NCBI RefSeq assembly: GCF_013304385.1 | Contig: NZ_JAAITU010000030.1 | Span: forward strand, 1-52,659 | DNA from: Blautia glucerasea | GTDB taxonomy: Bacteria; Bacillota; Clostridia; Lachnospirales; Lachnospiraceae | Direction of reading: 5' to 3' | Length of the DNA: 52,659 nt | In this document: positions 35,391 through 43,247 of the stretch, one piece after another | Layout of the letters: every line of letters begins with the position of its first letter | Position numbering within the stretch: the first letter of the stretch is position 1 | The notes under the pieces: model-generated | Databases searched by the model: none | The model's input: only the letters and a program-made list of their open reading frames with translations | Told to the model about the DNA's origin: nothing | Translations under genes and position numbers: made by a program

Positions 35391-35750
35391 CTAACCCATG
35401 ATCAGATCCAGGATCTCTTTTGCAAAGGTAATGATGATACCGCCTGCCAGTGTCAGGAATCCGTTTGCCCTCTGGCTCGGATCGTGGCTCTTTAGGGACA
35501 GGCCGACCTGCACGATACCAAATCCAAGCAGGATCAGGCCAATGGCACGGATCAGGGAAAAGATAAACGTGGACAGGTTATTGACGACTGCCAGCGGATC
35601 GCCTGCAGCGTAAACGCAAGTTGCCCCAATGCAGAAAGTCAGCACCATCACCGCATACAGGGCAAACAGTTTCTTCTGCCCTCTCTTCATCTTCAGCGGT
35701 GTGGTCTCTTTTTTTGTTTCTGTGTGTTTCTTATTTTTCAGTAAATTCAT
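35391..35750 (-). CDS. Maff2-family small membrane protein (pilin-like)
   Basis: A 119-residue protein with a basic N-terminus, one hydrophobic segment ending in a possible signal cleavage (GATCVYAAGD), then two helices (FIFSLIRAIGLILLGFGIVQ, ANGFLTLAGGIIITFAKEI). This is Maff2, found directly between VirD4 and VirB6 in such elements. The shape recalls VirB2 pilins, but that role is inference. GGAGG precedes ATG 35750. Confidence 0.88.
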   Translation of the reverse strand: MNLLKNKKHTETKKETTPLKMKRGQKKLFALYAVMVLTFCIGATCVYAAGDPLAVVNNLSTFIFSLIRAIGLILLGFGIVQVGLSLKSHDPSQRANGFLTLAGGIIITFAKEILDLIMG

Positions 35751-35764
35751 CGGCATTCCTCCAA

Positions 35765-36595
35765 TCAAAAAAGCTCCCCGATGATGTCCTCATCCAGAAG
35801 CAGTTCGTAGTCGTTATATCTTGTTTCGTCAAAGGTAAAATCGTCATGTGCCAGCGGTGCTTTCGCATAGTTGAACGGGCCGGCACCGCCGTCTTCGGTA
35901 TACCGGATGTTGGGATGCTTCATCAGGTCATACTTGGCATCCAGTATGGGCCGTTCCCCGCGGATAAACAGAAGTGCATTCTGGTTATCCAGCATACGGA
36001 CTTCATCCGGCTGTAACAGCTCCCTTCCGCTCTGCTGGAAGTTGGTGGAGTAGCTGCCGGATTTTCCTTTGGTCTGCCCGTAGGTGTTGGTGTCTATGGT
36101 TTCTTTCCCCAGTAATTCTGATACATATTTGTGTGTCTCTTTTTCATTGCCGCCCAGGTACAAAAACTCATCGCAGTTGCCCACCAGACTTTCCCAGGAG
36201 TCCTTGAACAGAGCCTTTAGCTGGCTCATGTTCTGGATGATGATGCTGCAGTAAATGGAACGGGAACGGCAGGTTGCCAGGATCTTCTCAAACTCATTTG
36301 GCAGGGATACGTTTGGAAACTCATCCATGATACAGTTGACCGGAACCGGGAGGGCACCGCCATGCACACGGTCTGCCATATAATAAAGAGTCTGGAAAAG
36401 CTGGCTGTAGATCATACCTACCAGATAATTCAAAGAGGTGTCCGCATCCGGAATACAGCAGAAAAGGGCAACTTTTCTTTCGCCCATGCTGGAAAGATCC
36501 AGTTCATCGGTATTGGTCAGCTTGGCGATCTGCGGCAGGTTGAAGGCTGCCAGACGGACACCAACACTGATCAGGATGGACTTGGCGGTCTTTCC
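35765..36595 (-). pseudogene. virD4: VirD4/TraG coupling protein, C-terminal part (split by insertion)
   Basis: The frame runs from the junction at 36595 as GKTAKSILISVGVRLAAFNL and carries the second half of a type IV coupling protein: Walker B CIMDEFPNVSLP, the arginine/glutamine region IIIQNMSQLKALF, and the C-terminal tail. Joined to 50896-51800 across the shared GG it restores an unbroken frame (KQAAGKTAKS). On its own it has no Walker A or membrane anchor. An ATG at 36487 could start a 240-residue fragment, of doubtful use. Confidence 0.92.
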
Positions 36596-36612
36596 AGAGA
36601 CGAATTGTCAAG

Positions 36613-36625
36613 GACTTTTTAATCA
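36613..36625 (+). repeat. left-end subterminal recombinase motif
   Basis: GACTTTTTAATCA starts 17 bases inside the left junction and matches the inverted copy at the right end in 12 of 13 bases. Probably a TnpX binding half-site. Confidence 0.7.
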
Positions 36626-36632
36626 AATTCAC

Positions 36633-36671
36633 AAAAAAGGTGCCAGAAGCACCGTATGGCTCCTGACACCT
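36633..36671 (-). terminator. intrinsic terminator at the left end of the IME
   Basis: The arms 36638-36650 and 36659-36671 form a 13-bp stem with a few wobbles, followed on the minus strand by six T. It would stop IME transcription from running into the virD4 remnant. Confidence 0.75.
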
Positions 36672-36682
36672 CGTTTGATAGA

Positions 36683-37048
36683 TTACATTTTTCCGTTCAG
36701 CAGGTCTTTGCAGAGATACGCATAGTCTGGCAGCTGGTTGATATATGGCTCCCAGCGCCGCTTGATTTCGGCTAATTCCAGCGGGTCGGCTGCTTCCAGT
36801 GCATGATCGTTGCCCGTCATATACAAAACATCCGTAGCAACATCGTCCAAACACCTGCCACAGAGATCGGCGGCAGATTCGATTCTGATACCGGTATCCA
36901 CATAGACTGGATTTACGCCAATCGCCAGCCAGACATAGCCTACCTTGTCCGACCAGAGCAGTTCAAAATCAGGGCTTTGCCGCAGATGTTCCTCAAAGAC
37001 CTCCTTTACTCGTTCAATTTCATGCTTCTCTTTTTCTGTGTAAAGCAT
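36683..37048 (-). CDS. hypothetical IME protein
   Basis: A 121-residue acidic soluble protein that I do not recognise. It contains FELLWSDKVGYVWLAIGVNP, then a pair of cysteines in DLCGRCLDDV, and ends YAYLCKDLLNGKM. ATG 37048 follows GGAGGACACGAAA. It is the last gene of the IME and is followed by a terminator. The position beside tnpW suggests a core, not cargo, gene. Confidence 0.7.
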   Translation of the reverse strand: MLYTEKEKHEIERVKEVFEEHLRQSPDFELLWSDKVGYVWLAIGVNPVYVDTGIRIESAADLCGRCLDDVATDVLYMTGNDHALEAADPLELAEIKRRWEPYINQLPDYAYLCKDLLNGKM

Positions 37049-37125
37049 TTTCGTGTCCTCCTTGACAAAAATTTTGGTGCGTACCATCATCAGTTTAGCA
37101 CAAGGCGGCTTCGTTTATCAGTCTG

Positions 37126-37320
37126 TCACATCTGCTGAATTTCATTTTTGAGCATACGCTTGATTTTATCGCTCATGGTTTCTGTGCTGGTATTGCTGAA
37201 ATGGACATGAACCTTGTAGGTTGTCTTACCGATTTTCTTTACCATCGCTGGCGTGTTTTCCGGCGCTCTGGACGCAGTAACGGCGTCTGCCACCTGCATA
37301 GTACGGGGTTCTTTGTTCAT
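37126..37320 (-). CDS. tnpW: TnpW-family transposon protein
   Basis: A 64-residue protein matching the TnpW family: a short variable N-terminus, then VKKIGKTTYKVHVHFSNTS and ETMSDKIKRMLKNE. TnpW is one of the six genes of Tn4451; its role is not known. It supports the Tn4451 assignment together with TnpX and TnpV. Confidence 0.9.
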   Translation of the reverse strand: MNKEPRTMQVADAVTASRAPENTPAMVKKIGKTTYKVHVHFSNTSTETMSDKIKRMLKNEIQQM

Positions 37321-37363
37321 GGCGCTCCTTTCTCCGAACGGGTCTGTGCCGCCCGGTAAAAAA

Positions 37364-38227
37364 TCAGTCTTGCTTACTGTTTACAATTTCTTTTGCTGTC
37401 TGTCGGGTAGCACCGGCATTTTCTTCCCGGAAATTCTTCCCGTCAAAAAGAATCGGCGCACACCGTTCCAGAATACGGTCATAGATACGGGCGTGGGCCA
37501 GGTCAGGCGGGTTCTTGAGTTCGGCCAGTTTCAGGTTGGTGGTGATGATCATGGGCCTGCGGCTGCGGTATCGGCTGTCAATGACGAAAAACATCTGCTC
37601 CATCGCATACTCGGTACTGCGCTCCACACCCAAATCGTCAATGATAAGCAGGTCGTATTCGTCAAAGCTGGCGATAAAGTCGGCCCTGTCTTCGGAGAAC
37701 ATCCCTGTCAGGCGGTTCAGGATGGTGGGAAAGTTCGTCATCAGCACAGGCACATCCCGGTCAAGTAGAGCATTGGCGATACATCCGGCGAAAAAAGATT
37801 TGCCGGTTCCCACATCTCCAAACAGCAAAAGCCCGATATTGCTCTTATATGCTTCTTTCCAGTTCTCCACATAGGCGCGGGCCTTGTCCATCAATGGGTT
37901 TTGGCCGTTGTCGTTGGCAAAGGTGTAGTCATAGAGATAGCGGTCTTGCAAGCCCTGTGCCTTTCGGCGTTTGATACGCTCCATGCGGCGCTGCCGTTCT
38001 TCAGCAGCCTTGCGCTGTTCCTCGGCCTCCTGCTGGCACTGGCAGATGCAGCGGGGCATGAAGTAGCCTGGTTTTCCAAAGCATGGCACAACGGTCTGCC
38101 TCTGGCCGCCGCACTTCTTACAGTGAATGAGGCCGTCTGCCGGGTCTATGTACTCGTCCCCGGCCAGTTCCACACCGGCGGCTGCCTTGTCGATCAGCGC
38201 CCGGATTTCTGCGGTAATCTCAATCAT
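37364..38227 (-). CDS. DnaC/IstB-like helicase-loader ATPase
   Basis: A 287-residue AAA+ protein. A zinc-finger-like N-terminus (HCKKCGGQRQT, PRCICQCQ) is followed by a coiled segment and the ATPase: Walker A LLFGDVGTGKSFFAGCI, Walker B DLLIIDDLGVERSTEY, sensor VIDSRYRSRRPMIITTN. It probably loads the host replicative helicase at the IME origin. Its start overlaps the Rep gene by four bases, so the two are co-translated. Confidence 0.9.
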   Translation of the reverse strand: MIEITAEIRALIDKAAAGVELAGDEYIDPADGLIHCKKCGGQRQTVVPCFGKPGYFMPRCICQCQQEAEEQRKAAEERQRRMERIKRRKAQGLQDRYLYDYTFANDNGQNPLMDKARAYVENWKEAYKSNIGLLLFGDVGTGKSFFAGCIANALLDRDVPVLMTNFPTILNRLTGMFSEDRADFIASFDEYDLLIIDDLGVERSTEYAMEQMFFVIDSRYRSRRPMIITTNLKLAELKNPPDLAHARIYDRILERCAPILFDGKNFREENAGATRQTAKEIVNSKQD

Positions 38228-38958
38228 ACGGTTTCATCTTCCTTTACGCTGTAATCCCGGTTGCGGGTGGGCGGGGCTGCTTTCTTCGCGTCCTCACCGG
38301 CCCAGCGCCGGATGGTGGCGGCATGGCTCTGATACCGCTTACCGGTAGAGGCCATGTATTCGGACAGCTTTTCGATGTACTGGCCCCATACAGTGGGAAA
38401 ACTGGCCTGCAAGTCTGCCAGTTCCTCGTCCGTCAGGAAAACATTCTGGTAACGGCCATAGGCGCGGGCGGAGCGTCCCTTCTCTATCTCTCTCTTTATC
38501 TCTATCTCTTTCTCTAACTCTATCTCTATCTCTGGTGGACGAATGTCGGACAAATGTCCGTCGTTTGTCCGGGGCGCGGAAAGAGCCTTGTTTTGGAGCC
38601 TCGCCGCACGCTTTCGCTCGGCCTCGGTGGAGGACTGGCCGATCAGCAGTTCAATATTGCTCATGTAGAAGGTGCCGCTGTCCAGCACTTCCACAAGACC
38701 CAGCTTCAAAAAGATCTGCAAGGCTCTCTCCACAGTGCCGATCTGCTGGCGGGTAATGGTGGCGATCATCTGCGCCGTGTAGGGGATGTCCTCGTCAAGC
38801 TGGAGCCGCCCGCCATGTTTCAGCGATTTCAGATACAGCTTGAGCAGAATGTTGGAATATAGCACACCGTCCTGCATACTTTCCAACAGCACGATGGAAT
38901 CATCGTCAAAATAGTTTTCTTTGAGTTTCAGGTAATAATATTTTCGGTTGTCTGACAT
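38224..38958 (-). CDS. replication initiator with phage replisome-organizer domain
   Basis: A 244-residue protein. Residues 1-125 match the phage replisome organizer N-terminal family (RKYYYLKLKENYFDDDSI, ILLKLYLKSLKHGGRLQL, IGTVERALQIFLKLGLVEV). A Glu/Ile/Lys-rich linker encoded by near-repeats follows, then a C-terminal helical domain (FLTDEELADLQASFP, SHAATIRRWAGED). With the DnaC-like partner it implies replication of the excised circle. Some initiators carry their origin in their own gene, and the repeat stretch is a candidate. Confidence 0.85.
   Translation of the reverse strand: MSDNRKYYYLKLKENYFDDDSIVLLESMQDGVLYSNILLKLYLKSLKHGGRLQLDEDIPYTAQMIATITRQQIGTVERALQIFLKLGLVEVLDSGTFYMSNIELLIGQSSTEAERKRAARLQNKALSAPRTNDGHLSDIRPPEIEIELEKEIEIKREIEKGRSARAYGRYQNVFLTDEELADLQASFPTVWGQYIEKLSEYMASTGKRYQSHAATIRRWAGEDAKKAAPPTRNRDYSVKEDETV
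38480..38533. repeat. hexanucleotide-like microsatellite inside the rep gene
   Basis: About 54 bases built from TCTCTA/TCTTTC-type units (GAGATA on the coding strand) encode the low-complexity linker PEIEIELEKEIEIKREIEKG. Units are 6 bases with variants. Confidence 0.8.
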
Positions 38959-39071
38959 AGGGTTCCTCCTTGGGGTTTCTCTTGGGATTCTGTACGCATT
39001 TTAAGGCCGTTTTAGGGGTCGGAGGATAAATCTATCAGCCTGCCTTTGACACCCTCGAAAAAATCCTTGAT

Positions 39072-39470
39072 TTACAAGGGTTTTTCAGCCCCTAAAGCGT
39101 GACATTTCTCCCGTTGTTTCCGCTTGCGCTTTGCGGCGTTGATCCGCTTCATGCGTGCGGCACATTCCGGGCAGTATTTGGCCCTGTTAGAACCGGGGGT
39201 AAACAGCGCCCCACATACGGCGCATTTCTTAGCATTCAGCCGGTGGAACAGCGCCGTTTCCAGTTCCTTATCCTGCGGCAATACCGCCGCCCGAAACCAC
39301 CTGCACAACAGGGAGTAGGAAATAGACTGGACACAGACACATTCCTCCCCATCGTCCAGGGCGATACAGTTTCCGTCGATGTAGTTACAGCACTCATGCA
39401 CCAGCCTCCGCGCTCTGCGGTACTGGCGGTAATCCATGACAGGGATAGGTTCAGACTTATTGTTCTTCAT
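39072..39470 (-). CDS. cysteine-rich VLP-domain protein
   Basis: A 132-residue protein matching the cysteine-rich VLP family: RRARRLVHECCNYIDGNC, ECVCVQSISYSLLCRWFRAAVLP, then a zinc knuckle CAVCGALFTPGSNRAKYCPEC and a basic tail. Found on many Tn4451-like and Tn1549-like elements. It probably binds zinc; function unknown. The nearest AGGAGG lies 28 bases upstream and seems to serve a 9-codon leader that overlaps this start. Confidence 0.88.
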   Translation of the reverse strand: MKNNKSEPIPVMDYRQYRRARRLVHECCNYIDGNCIALDDGEECVCVQSISYSLLCRWFRAAVLPQDKELETALFHRLNAKKCAVCGALFTPGSNRAKYCPECAARMKRINAAKRKRKQREKCHALGAEKPL

Positions 39471-39486
39471 AAATGATTTCTTTCAT
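39457..39486 (-). promoter_or_regulatory. 9-codon leader ORF overlapping the VLP start
   Basis: ATG 39486 lies 11 bases after AGGAGG (39498-39503) and reads MKEIIYEEQ then TAA at 39457. The VLP start at 39470 lies inside this frame. Translation coupling is likely because the VLP gene has no nearer ribosome site. Confidence 0.45.
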
Positions 39487-39526
39487 AGTGTAGCTAACCT
39501 CCTTGAATGAATTTATTTTTAAATAT

Positions 39527-39567
39527 TCGTGCAAAGTATTGTTTTCTTCGTGCAAATGGCATATACT
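39527..39567 (+). promoter_or_regulatory. toxin-antitoxin promoter with repeated sites
   Basis: CGTGCAAA occurs twice (near 39529 and 39549, spaced 20 bases) just ahead of TATACT. The spacing suits an antitoxin operator over the promoter, as is usual for RelBE-type autoregulation. Confidence 0.5.
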
Positions 39568-39596
39568 ATAATTGCCAGCAGAAAGGGGTTGATCGT

Positions 39597-39875
39597 ATGG
39601 CTGGAAATACCACAAACATCAGTATCCGCATGGACGCAGATTTGAAAGCGCAGGCGGACGCACTGTTTACTGAACTTGGCATGAACCTGACTACGGCGTT
39701 TAACATCTTTGTGCGCCAGTCGCTTCGTGAAGGCGGCATTCCCTTTGAAGTAAGGCTGGAACAGCCCAACAAGGAAACGATTGCTGCCATGCTGGAAGCG
39801 GAAAGGATTGCAAAAGACCCGTCTGTAAAGGGATACAATGACCTTGACGAGTTGTTTGCCGACCTGAAAAAATGA
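39597..39875 (+). CDS. RelB/DinJ-family antitoxin
   Basis: A 92-residue protein with an N-terminal ribbon-helix-helix (TNISIRMDADLKAQADALF, GMNLTTAFNIFVRQSLREG) and a flexible toxin-binding tail (IPFEVRLEQPNKETIAAM). ATG 39597 follows AAAGGGG. It overlaps the toxin by four bases. It neutralises the toxin and represses the operon. Confidence 0.93.
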   Translation: MAGNTTNISIRMDADLKAQADALFTELGMNLTTAFNIFVRQSLREGGIPFEVRLEQPNKETIAAMLEAERIAKDPSVKGYNDLDELFADLKK

Positions 39876-40162
39876 GGAAAACAAAGTACACCGTCAAGTA
39901 CACGACCGCTTTCAAAAAGGACTACAAGCGGGCAATCAAGCGCGGCCTGAAAATCGAATTGCTGGAACAGGTCGTGGCGCTGCTGTCGATGGGCGAACCG
40001 CTGCCGGATAAAAACCGCGATCACGATTTGTCCGGCGATTGGGTGGGCCATCGGGAATGTCACATTCTCCCGGACTGGCTGCTCATTTACCGTATCGAGG
40101 ATGATGTGCTGGTGCTGACGCTTGCCCGCACCGGGTCGCACAGCGACTTGTTCGGCAAATAA
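39872..40162 (+). CDS. YafQ-family mRNA interferase toxin
   Basis: A 96-residue RelE-superfamily toxin. The YafQ pattern is present: TAFKKDYKRAIKRGLKI, LPDKNRDHDLSGDWVGHREC HILPDWLLIYRIED (read as two parts), and TGSHSDLF. The His residues of the central and C-terminal parts correspond to the ribosome-dependent endoribonuclease site. The pair may stabilise the IME against loss. Confidence 0.93.
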   Translation: MRKTKYTVKYTTAFKKDYKRAIKRGLKIELLEQVVALLSMGEPLPDKNRDHDLSGDWVGHRECHILPDWLLIYRIEDDVLVLTLARTGSHSDLFGK

Positions 40163-40170
40163 ACCATCTG

Positions 40171-40203
40171 CCGCCGTATGGGAAAACCTGTACGGCGGTT
40201 TTT
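40171..40203 (+). terminator. intrinsic terminator of the toxin-antitoxin operon
   Basis: CCGCCGTA (40171-40178) pairs with TACGGCGG (40191-40198), followed by TTTTTC on the plus strand, nine bases beyond the toxin stop. Confidence 0.85.
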
Positions 40204-40268
40204 CTGTGTGCAAAAGGGTGTCGTGAAACGCGACGCACCTGAAAGGGGTCGGCAAAGCGCCGTACCCT

Positions 40269-41714
40269 TTACCGCTCCGGCCCCCGGTCGCGGGGCTTGT
40301 CCCGTTCCTGCCGGGCCAGTTGGTCGGCGGCCTTGCGGAGCCGTTCCACAGCTTTTAGCTCCTCCCGCATAGCTTTCATGTCGATGCTGTCCGTCTGCTT
40401 TCCGGCGGTCAGCTGGTCGATCTCCCGCTGCCATGCCTTCGGGGTGATTGCCTCGCCGTTGTCTTTCAAGTCTTTCAGATACCGGGTCGCTGCGTCATAC
40501 AGAATCAGTTCCCGGCTGTGGCGCTGTTCAAACTGTTCCCGCTTTTCCGGCTTTACTTTGGCAAGCTGTTTGTGGATGGACTTGTACTGGTTGTACTGTT
40601 CCCACATCTCCCCGCGTTCGGTAAGAATGGCGATCCGGCGCTCAGCCTTGACGATCTTTCCCCGCAGGTCATAGTAACGGCTGTTCATATCAGCGATTTT
40701 TTCATGAAGCTGCTGCATAGACTGGATGCCGTTTGCCTGCAAAAAGCTGAATAGTGTAGCGCTTTCCTGCAAAGCCCGGATTTTGCCGGTGCGGGTGCGG
40801 GGAGCGTTCAACTGCTGCTGAGCCTCCCACAAAGCTGTCAAGCTGCTTTGCTGTGTTTGTGGTTTTTCCGTTTCGGCTTTCGACCAGCGATAAAGACGGG
40901 TAATGCGGGCTTTGATTTCTTTCAGCAGCTTGTTGTCGGCAACGATCTGCCGGTTTACTTCGCCCTTGTCGGTGCGGATGCCGCGCTTTTCCATTTGGCT
41001 GGCGGCTGGCCCCAGATGGACAGAGGGAATCTTATCAATGCCCTGCCGCTTGTAGCTGCGATGGTCAATGCGCTCCGGTCTGCCGGCAGATTCCAACGCC
41101 CGATTGGTGTAGGCCGCCCACGCTGCCCGCCAAATCTCCACATTTTCTTTATCGTTCCAGTCGGTCGTATCCTCTCTGTGATTTTTCCAACCGCCTTTCC
41201 CATCCGGGATACGCTGTCCATTCTCGTCCAGATCGTATGCCTTGCGGCACTTTGCGCCCCACTGTCCATTTTCTTTCAAAGGCCGGAGCGTCAGCATGAT
41301 ATGGACATGAGGATTGCCAGTTCCCTTGTCATGGATAGCAAAGTCGGCACACATTCCTTTGTCTACAAAGTTGTCCTTCACATAGGCGCGCACAAGGGCA
41401 AGCTGCTGTTCGCCGGACAGTTCACGGGGCAGGGCTGCTTCAATCTCGCGGGCAAGCTGGCTGTCCCTGGCTTTCTCGATCTGCTCCACGCTGTTCCAGA
41501 GGATAGATCGGTCTGCAAATTCCGGCGGCGCGTGGGCAGGCAGCATGATCTCCGCATGGACAATGCCGCCTTTCCGGGTGTAGTCGTGGGTCATTCCGTC
41601 CCATTCATTTGTCAGCTTGGTTCCGCTGCGGTAAGCAGCTGCGGCAACGGCAGAACGGCCTGCGCTGCGCTTGATGATACTGACGGGGATATGACAGAAA
41701 TCTATGGGGAACAC
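40269..41714 (-). CDS. mobA: MobA/MobL-family relaxase
   Basis: A 481-residue MOBQ-type relaxase. The N-terminal domain has AAAYRSGTKLTNEWDGM and the metal-binding histidine motif NPHVHIMLTLRPL, with EIEAALPRELSGEQQ in between. The C-terminal 220 residues are helical and coiled-coil rich. It nicks oriT and stays bound to the 5' end during transfer. The start is uncertain: GTG 41714 abuts GGAG too closely, and the codon at good spacing is ATA. The candidate oriT lies about 165 bases upstream. Confidence 0.92.
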   Translation of the reverse strand: MFPIDFCHIPVSIIKRSAGRSAVAAAAYRSGTKLTNEWDGMTHDYTRKGGIVHAEIMLPAHAPPEFADRSILWNSVEQIEKARDSQLAREIEAALPRELSGEQQLALVRAYVKDNFVDKGMCADFAIHDKGTGNPHVHIMLTLRPLKENGQWGAKCRKAYDLDENGQRIPDGKGGWKNHREDTTDWNDKENVEIWRAAWAAYTNRALESAGRPERIDHRSYKRQGIDKIPSVHLGPAASQMEKRGIRTDKGEVNRQIVADNKLLKEIKARITRLYRWSKAETEKPQTQQSSLTALWEAQQQLNAPRTRTGKIRALQESATLFSFLQANGIQSMQQLHEKIADMNSRYYDLRGKIVKAERRIAILTERGEMWEQYNQYKSIHKQLAKVKPEKREQFEQRHSRELILYDAATRYLKDLKDNGEAITPKAWQREIDQLTAGKQTDSIDMKAMREELKAVERLRKAADQLARQERDKPRDRGPER

Positions 41715-41858
41715 CTCCTTTCAGTGAGGGGATAACAGGCTCTGTGGAGCCGGACAAACGCAAAGCGGGTGTTTGGCTGCGCAGAGCGCACAAGGGGTTT
41801 GGGGAGCGTAGCTTCCCATCGCGGACGAAGTACGCAACGCCCCCGGCAGGGCGCACAG

Positions 41859-41899
41859 CACCGGCAACGGTGTATAAGTGCGCCCTTGTAAACAAGGGA
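41859..41899 (+). other. oriT: candidate origin of transfer (oriT), RSF1010-like nic
   Basis: A hairpin CACCG-GCAA-CGGTG (41859-41872) is followed after two bases by TAAGTGCGCCCT (41875-41886). This is the nic core known for RSF1010/R1162-type MOBQ oriTs, cleaved after TAAGTGCG (here between 41882 and 41883). A second inverted repeat CCCTTGT/ACAAGGG (41883-41899) overlaps the 3' side. The relaxase gene lies next to it and would enter last. Confidence 0.8.
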
Positions 41900-41900
41900 C

Positions 41901-42191
41901 TTATGGCGTGTCCCCGGATTTTGGCAGGTTTGCAGTCAATTCCGCAGCCCCCGGAAGATGGGACAGGGTAATCAGAAATGCTTTGACCTCTGCGCCGGAA
42001 AGGTCGGGAGCCAACGGGAAAATCCCCTCCAAAACGGCTCCACGCTCAATCAGGCGGCGGGTGCGAACCCTGCGTTCTTCGTTCCGCTGCTTGTTCTCCA
42101 AAATCTTCTTTCGGTTTTCAAGCTGCCGAATCTCCTTCAGGACTTTCTCCCGTTCTTCTTTTTGGGGGTGGGCTGTAATTTTTTCGTTCAT
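41901..42191 (-). CDS. DUF3847-family protein
   Basis: A 96-residue protein: a charged coiled coil (EEREKVLKEIRQLENRKKIL, NEERRVRTRRLIERGAVLE) and a C-terminal part that ends KSGDTP. This is the DUF3847 pattern, commonly beside MobA/MobL relaxase genes. It probably helps relaxosome function, which is inference. ATG 42191 follows AAGAGGTGCCTGAC. Confidence 0.82.
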   Translation of the reverse strand: MNEKITAHPQKEEREKVLKEIRQLENRKKILENKQRNEERRVRTRRLIERGAVLEGIFPLAPDLSGAEVKAFLITLSHLPGAAELTANLPKSGDTP

Positions 42192-42219
42192 GTCAGGCAC
42201 CTCTTTTCTTTGGAAATAC

Positions 42220-42681
42220 TCATAGATTGACCGTCCATTTCTGTCGAGCAAAGTACCGGCGCAGTCTCCGCAGTGCGGCATGGATGGATTTTCCCGCCTG
42301 TGATGGCGTGATACCCTCCATTGCGGCAATATCTTTCACTTTCATACCCAGCATATAGCGGGCATGGACACGGCGAGCCTGCATAGGCGGCAGGGAGGAA
42401 ATGGCTTCATACAATCGCCGTATCAGTTCTTCGTATTCGGCCAATTCTTCTTTTTCTATCAGGTAGTCCTCCGGCGATGGCTGCGCCCAGCCGATGGCGG
42501 CATTTTCGATTCCATCGTTACAATCGAGGGAATAAAACGCCTTATACCGGAACATCTTGCGATCTCTGGCGGCCTCGGCTCTCTTGTCCAGAAGAAACGC
42601 TTCGACGATCTCATCGGACACCTCCACAAAAATGTCCTCTTTGCAAAATGGATAATATTGTTTGAGATTGATGGTCTGCAT
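42220..42681 (-). CDS. sigma-like regulator 1 (region 4 HTH)
   Basis: A 153-residue protein. It opens with a strand-rich part (INLKQYYPFCKEDIFVEVSD) and ends with a region 4-like HTH (LPPMQARRVHARYMLGMKVK, DIAAMEGITPSQAGKSIHAA). It lacks region 2. It is a paralogue of the next gene upstream, with the same order of features. Such pairs are common on Firmicute mobile elements; targets unknown. Confidence 0.82.
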   Translation of the reverse strand: MQTINLKQYYPFCKEDIFVEVSDEIVEAFLLDKRAEAARDRKMFRYKAFYSLDCNDGIENAAIGWAQPSPEDYLIEKEELAEYEELIRRLYEAISSLPPMQARRVHARYMLGMKVKDIAAMEGITPSQAGKSIHAALRRLRRYFARQKWTVNL

Positions 42682-42691
42682 AGGCACGCCC

Positions 42692-43144
42692 TCACTCTGT
42701 TTGAAAAAGGACATCATAGCAACGGCGCATATTCCGCAGCCCCCGGTGGATGGCAACGCTGACCTTACTGCTATGGATACCCTCTCTCCGGGCGATTTCC
42801 GGCTGCTTGATACCGGCAATGTAGTAGGCGTGAACACGGCGGGCCTGTGTCGGAGTGGCATGAGCCAGAGCCACCGGCAGAGCTGCAATCAGGTATAGGC
42901 GGGTGGTCATTTCTTCTCGTTCCAGCAAAATATCTTCCGGCGATCTGCTGTGTTCCAGTGCGTAATTTTCCAGCCAGCTGTATGCGTCCAGAGAGTAGTA
43001 GGCGCGGTGGTAGACTTTCCGACGCTCATAGTTCTCCATCTCCCGCTTGGCCTGATACATCGCTGCCCATACCTCGTCCGTAACATCCACAAACTCGTCA
43101 TGCCGGTAGTGGGGATACATCCACCGCAGATTGATTGTTTTCAT
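42692..43144 (-). CDS. sigma-like regulator 2 (region 4 HTH)
   Basis: A 150-residue paralogue of the downstream gene: INLRWMYPHYRHDEFVDVTD at the start, a Tyr-rich middle (KVYHRAYYSLDAYSWLENYA) and HTH (TPTQARRVHAYYIAGIKQPE, IARREGIHSSKVSVAIHRG). Start ATG 43144 follows AGGAGGTAAGCCT. Ten bases separate it from paralogue 1, so they are one transcript. Confidence 0.82.
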   Translation of the reverse strand: MKTINLRWMYPHYRHDEFVDVTDEVWAAMYQAKREMENYERRKVYHRAYYSLDAYSWLENYALEHSRSPEDILLEREEMTTRLYLIAALPVALAHATPTQARRVHAYYIAGIKQPEIARREGIHSSKVSVAIHRGLRNMRRCYDVLFQTE

Positions 43145-43247
43145 AGGCTTACCTCCTGAAAATCGGAGAGGCGGACAGCTCGTCCGCTGTCCGCCCCTCG
43201 CTGAGATAAGGGAAATAATCCCTTTCACTTGGTAGCCAGAAAACAGG

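Noticed and set aside
39527-39557. Possible CRISPR-like repeats ahead of the toxin-antitoxin genes
   Set aside because: Only two short copies with no spacer pattern. They are better read as antitoxin operator sites.
40848-41735. Long plus-strand open frame (295 codons) opposite the relaxase gene
   Set aside because: It is antisense to the MobA/MobL gene, whose motifs are clear. No ribosome site or family match was seen.
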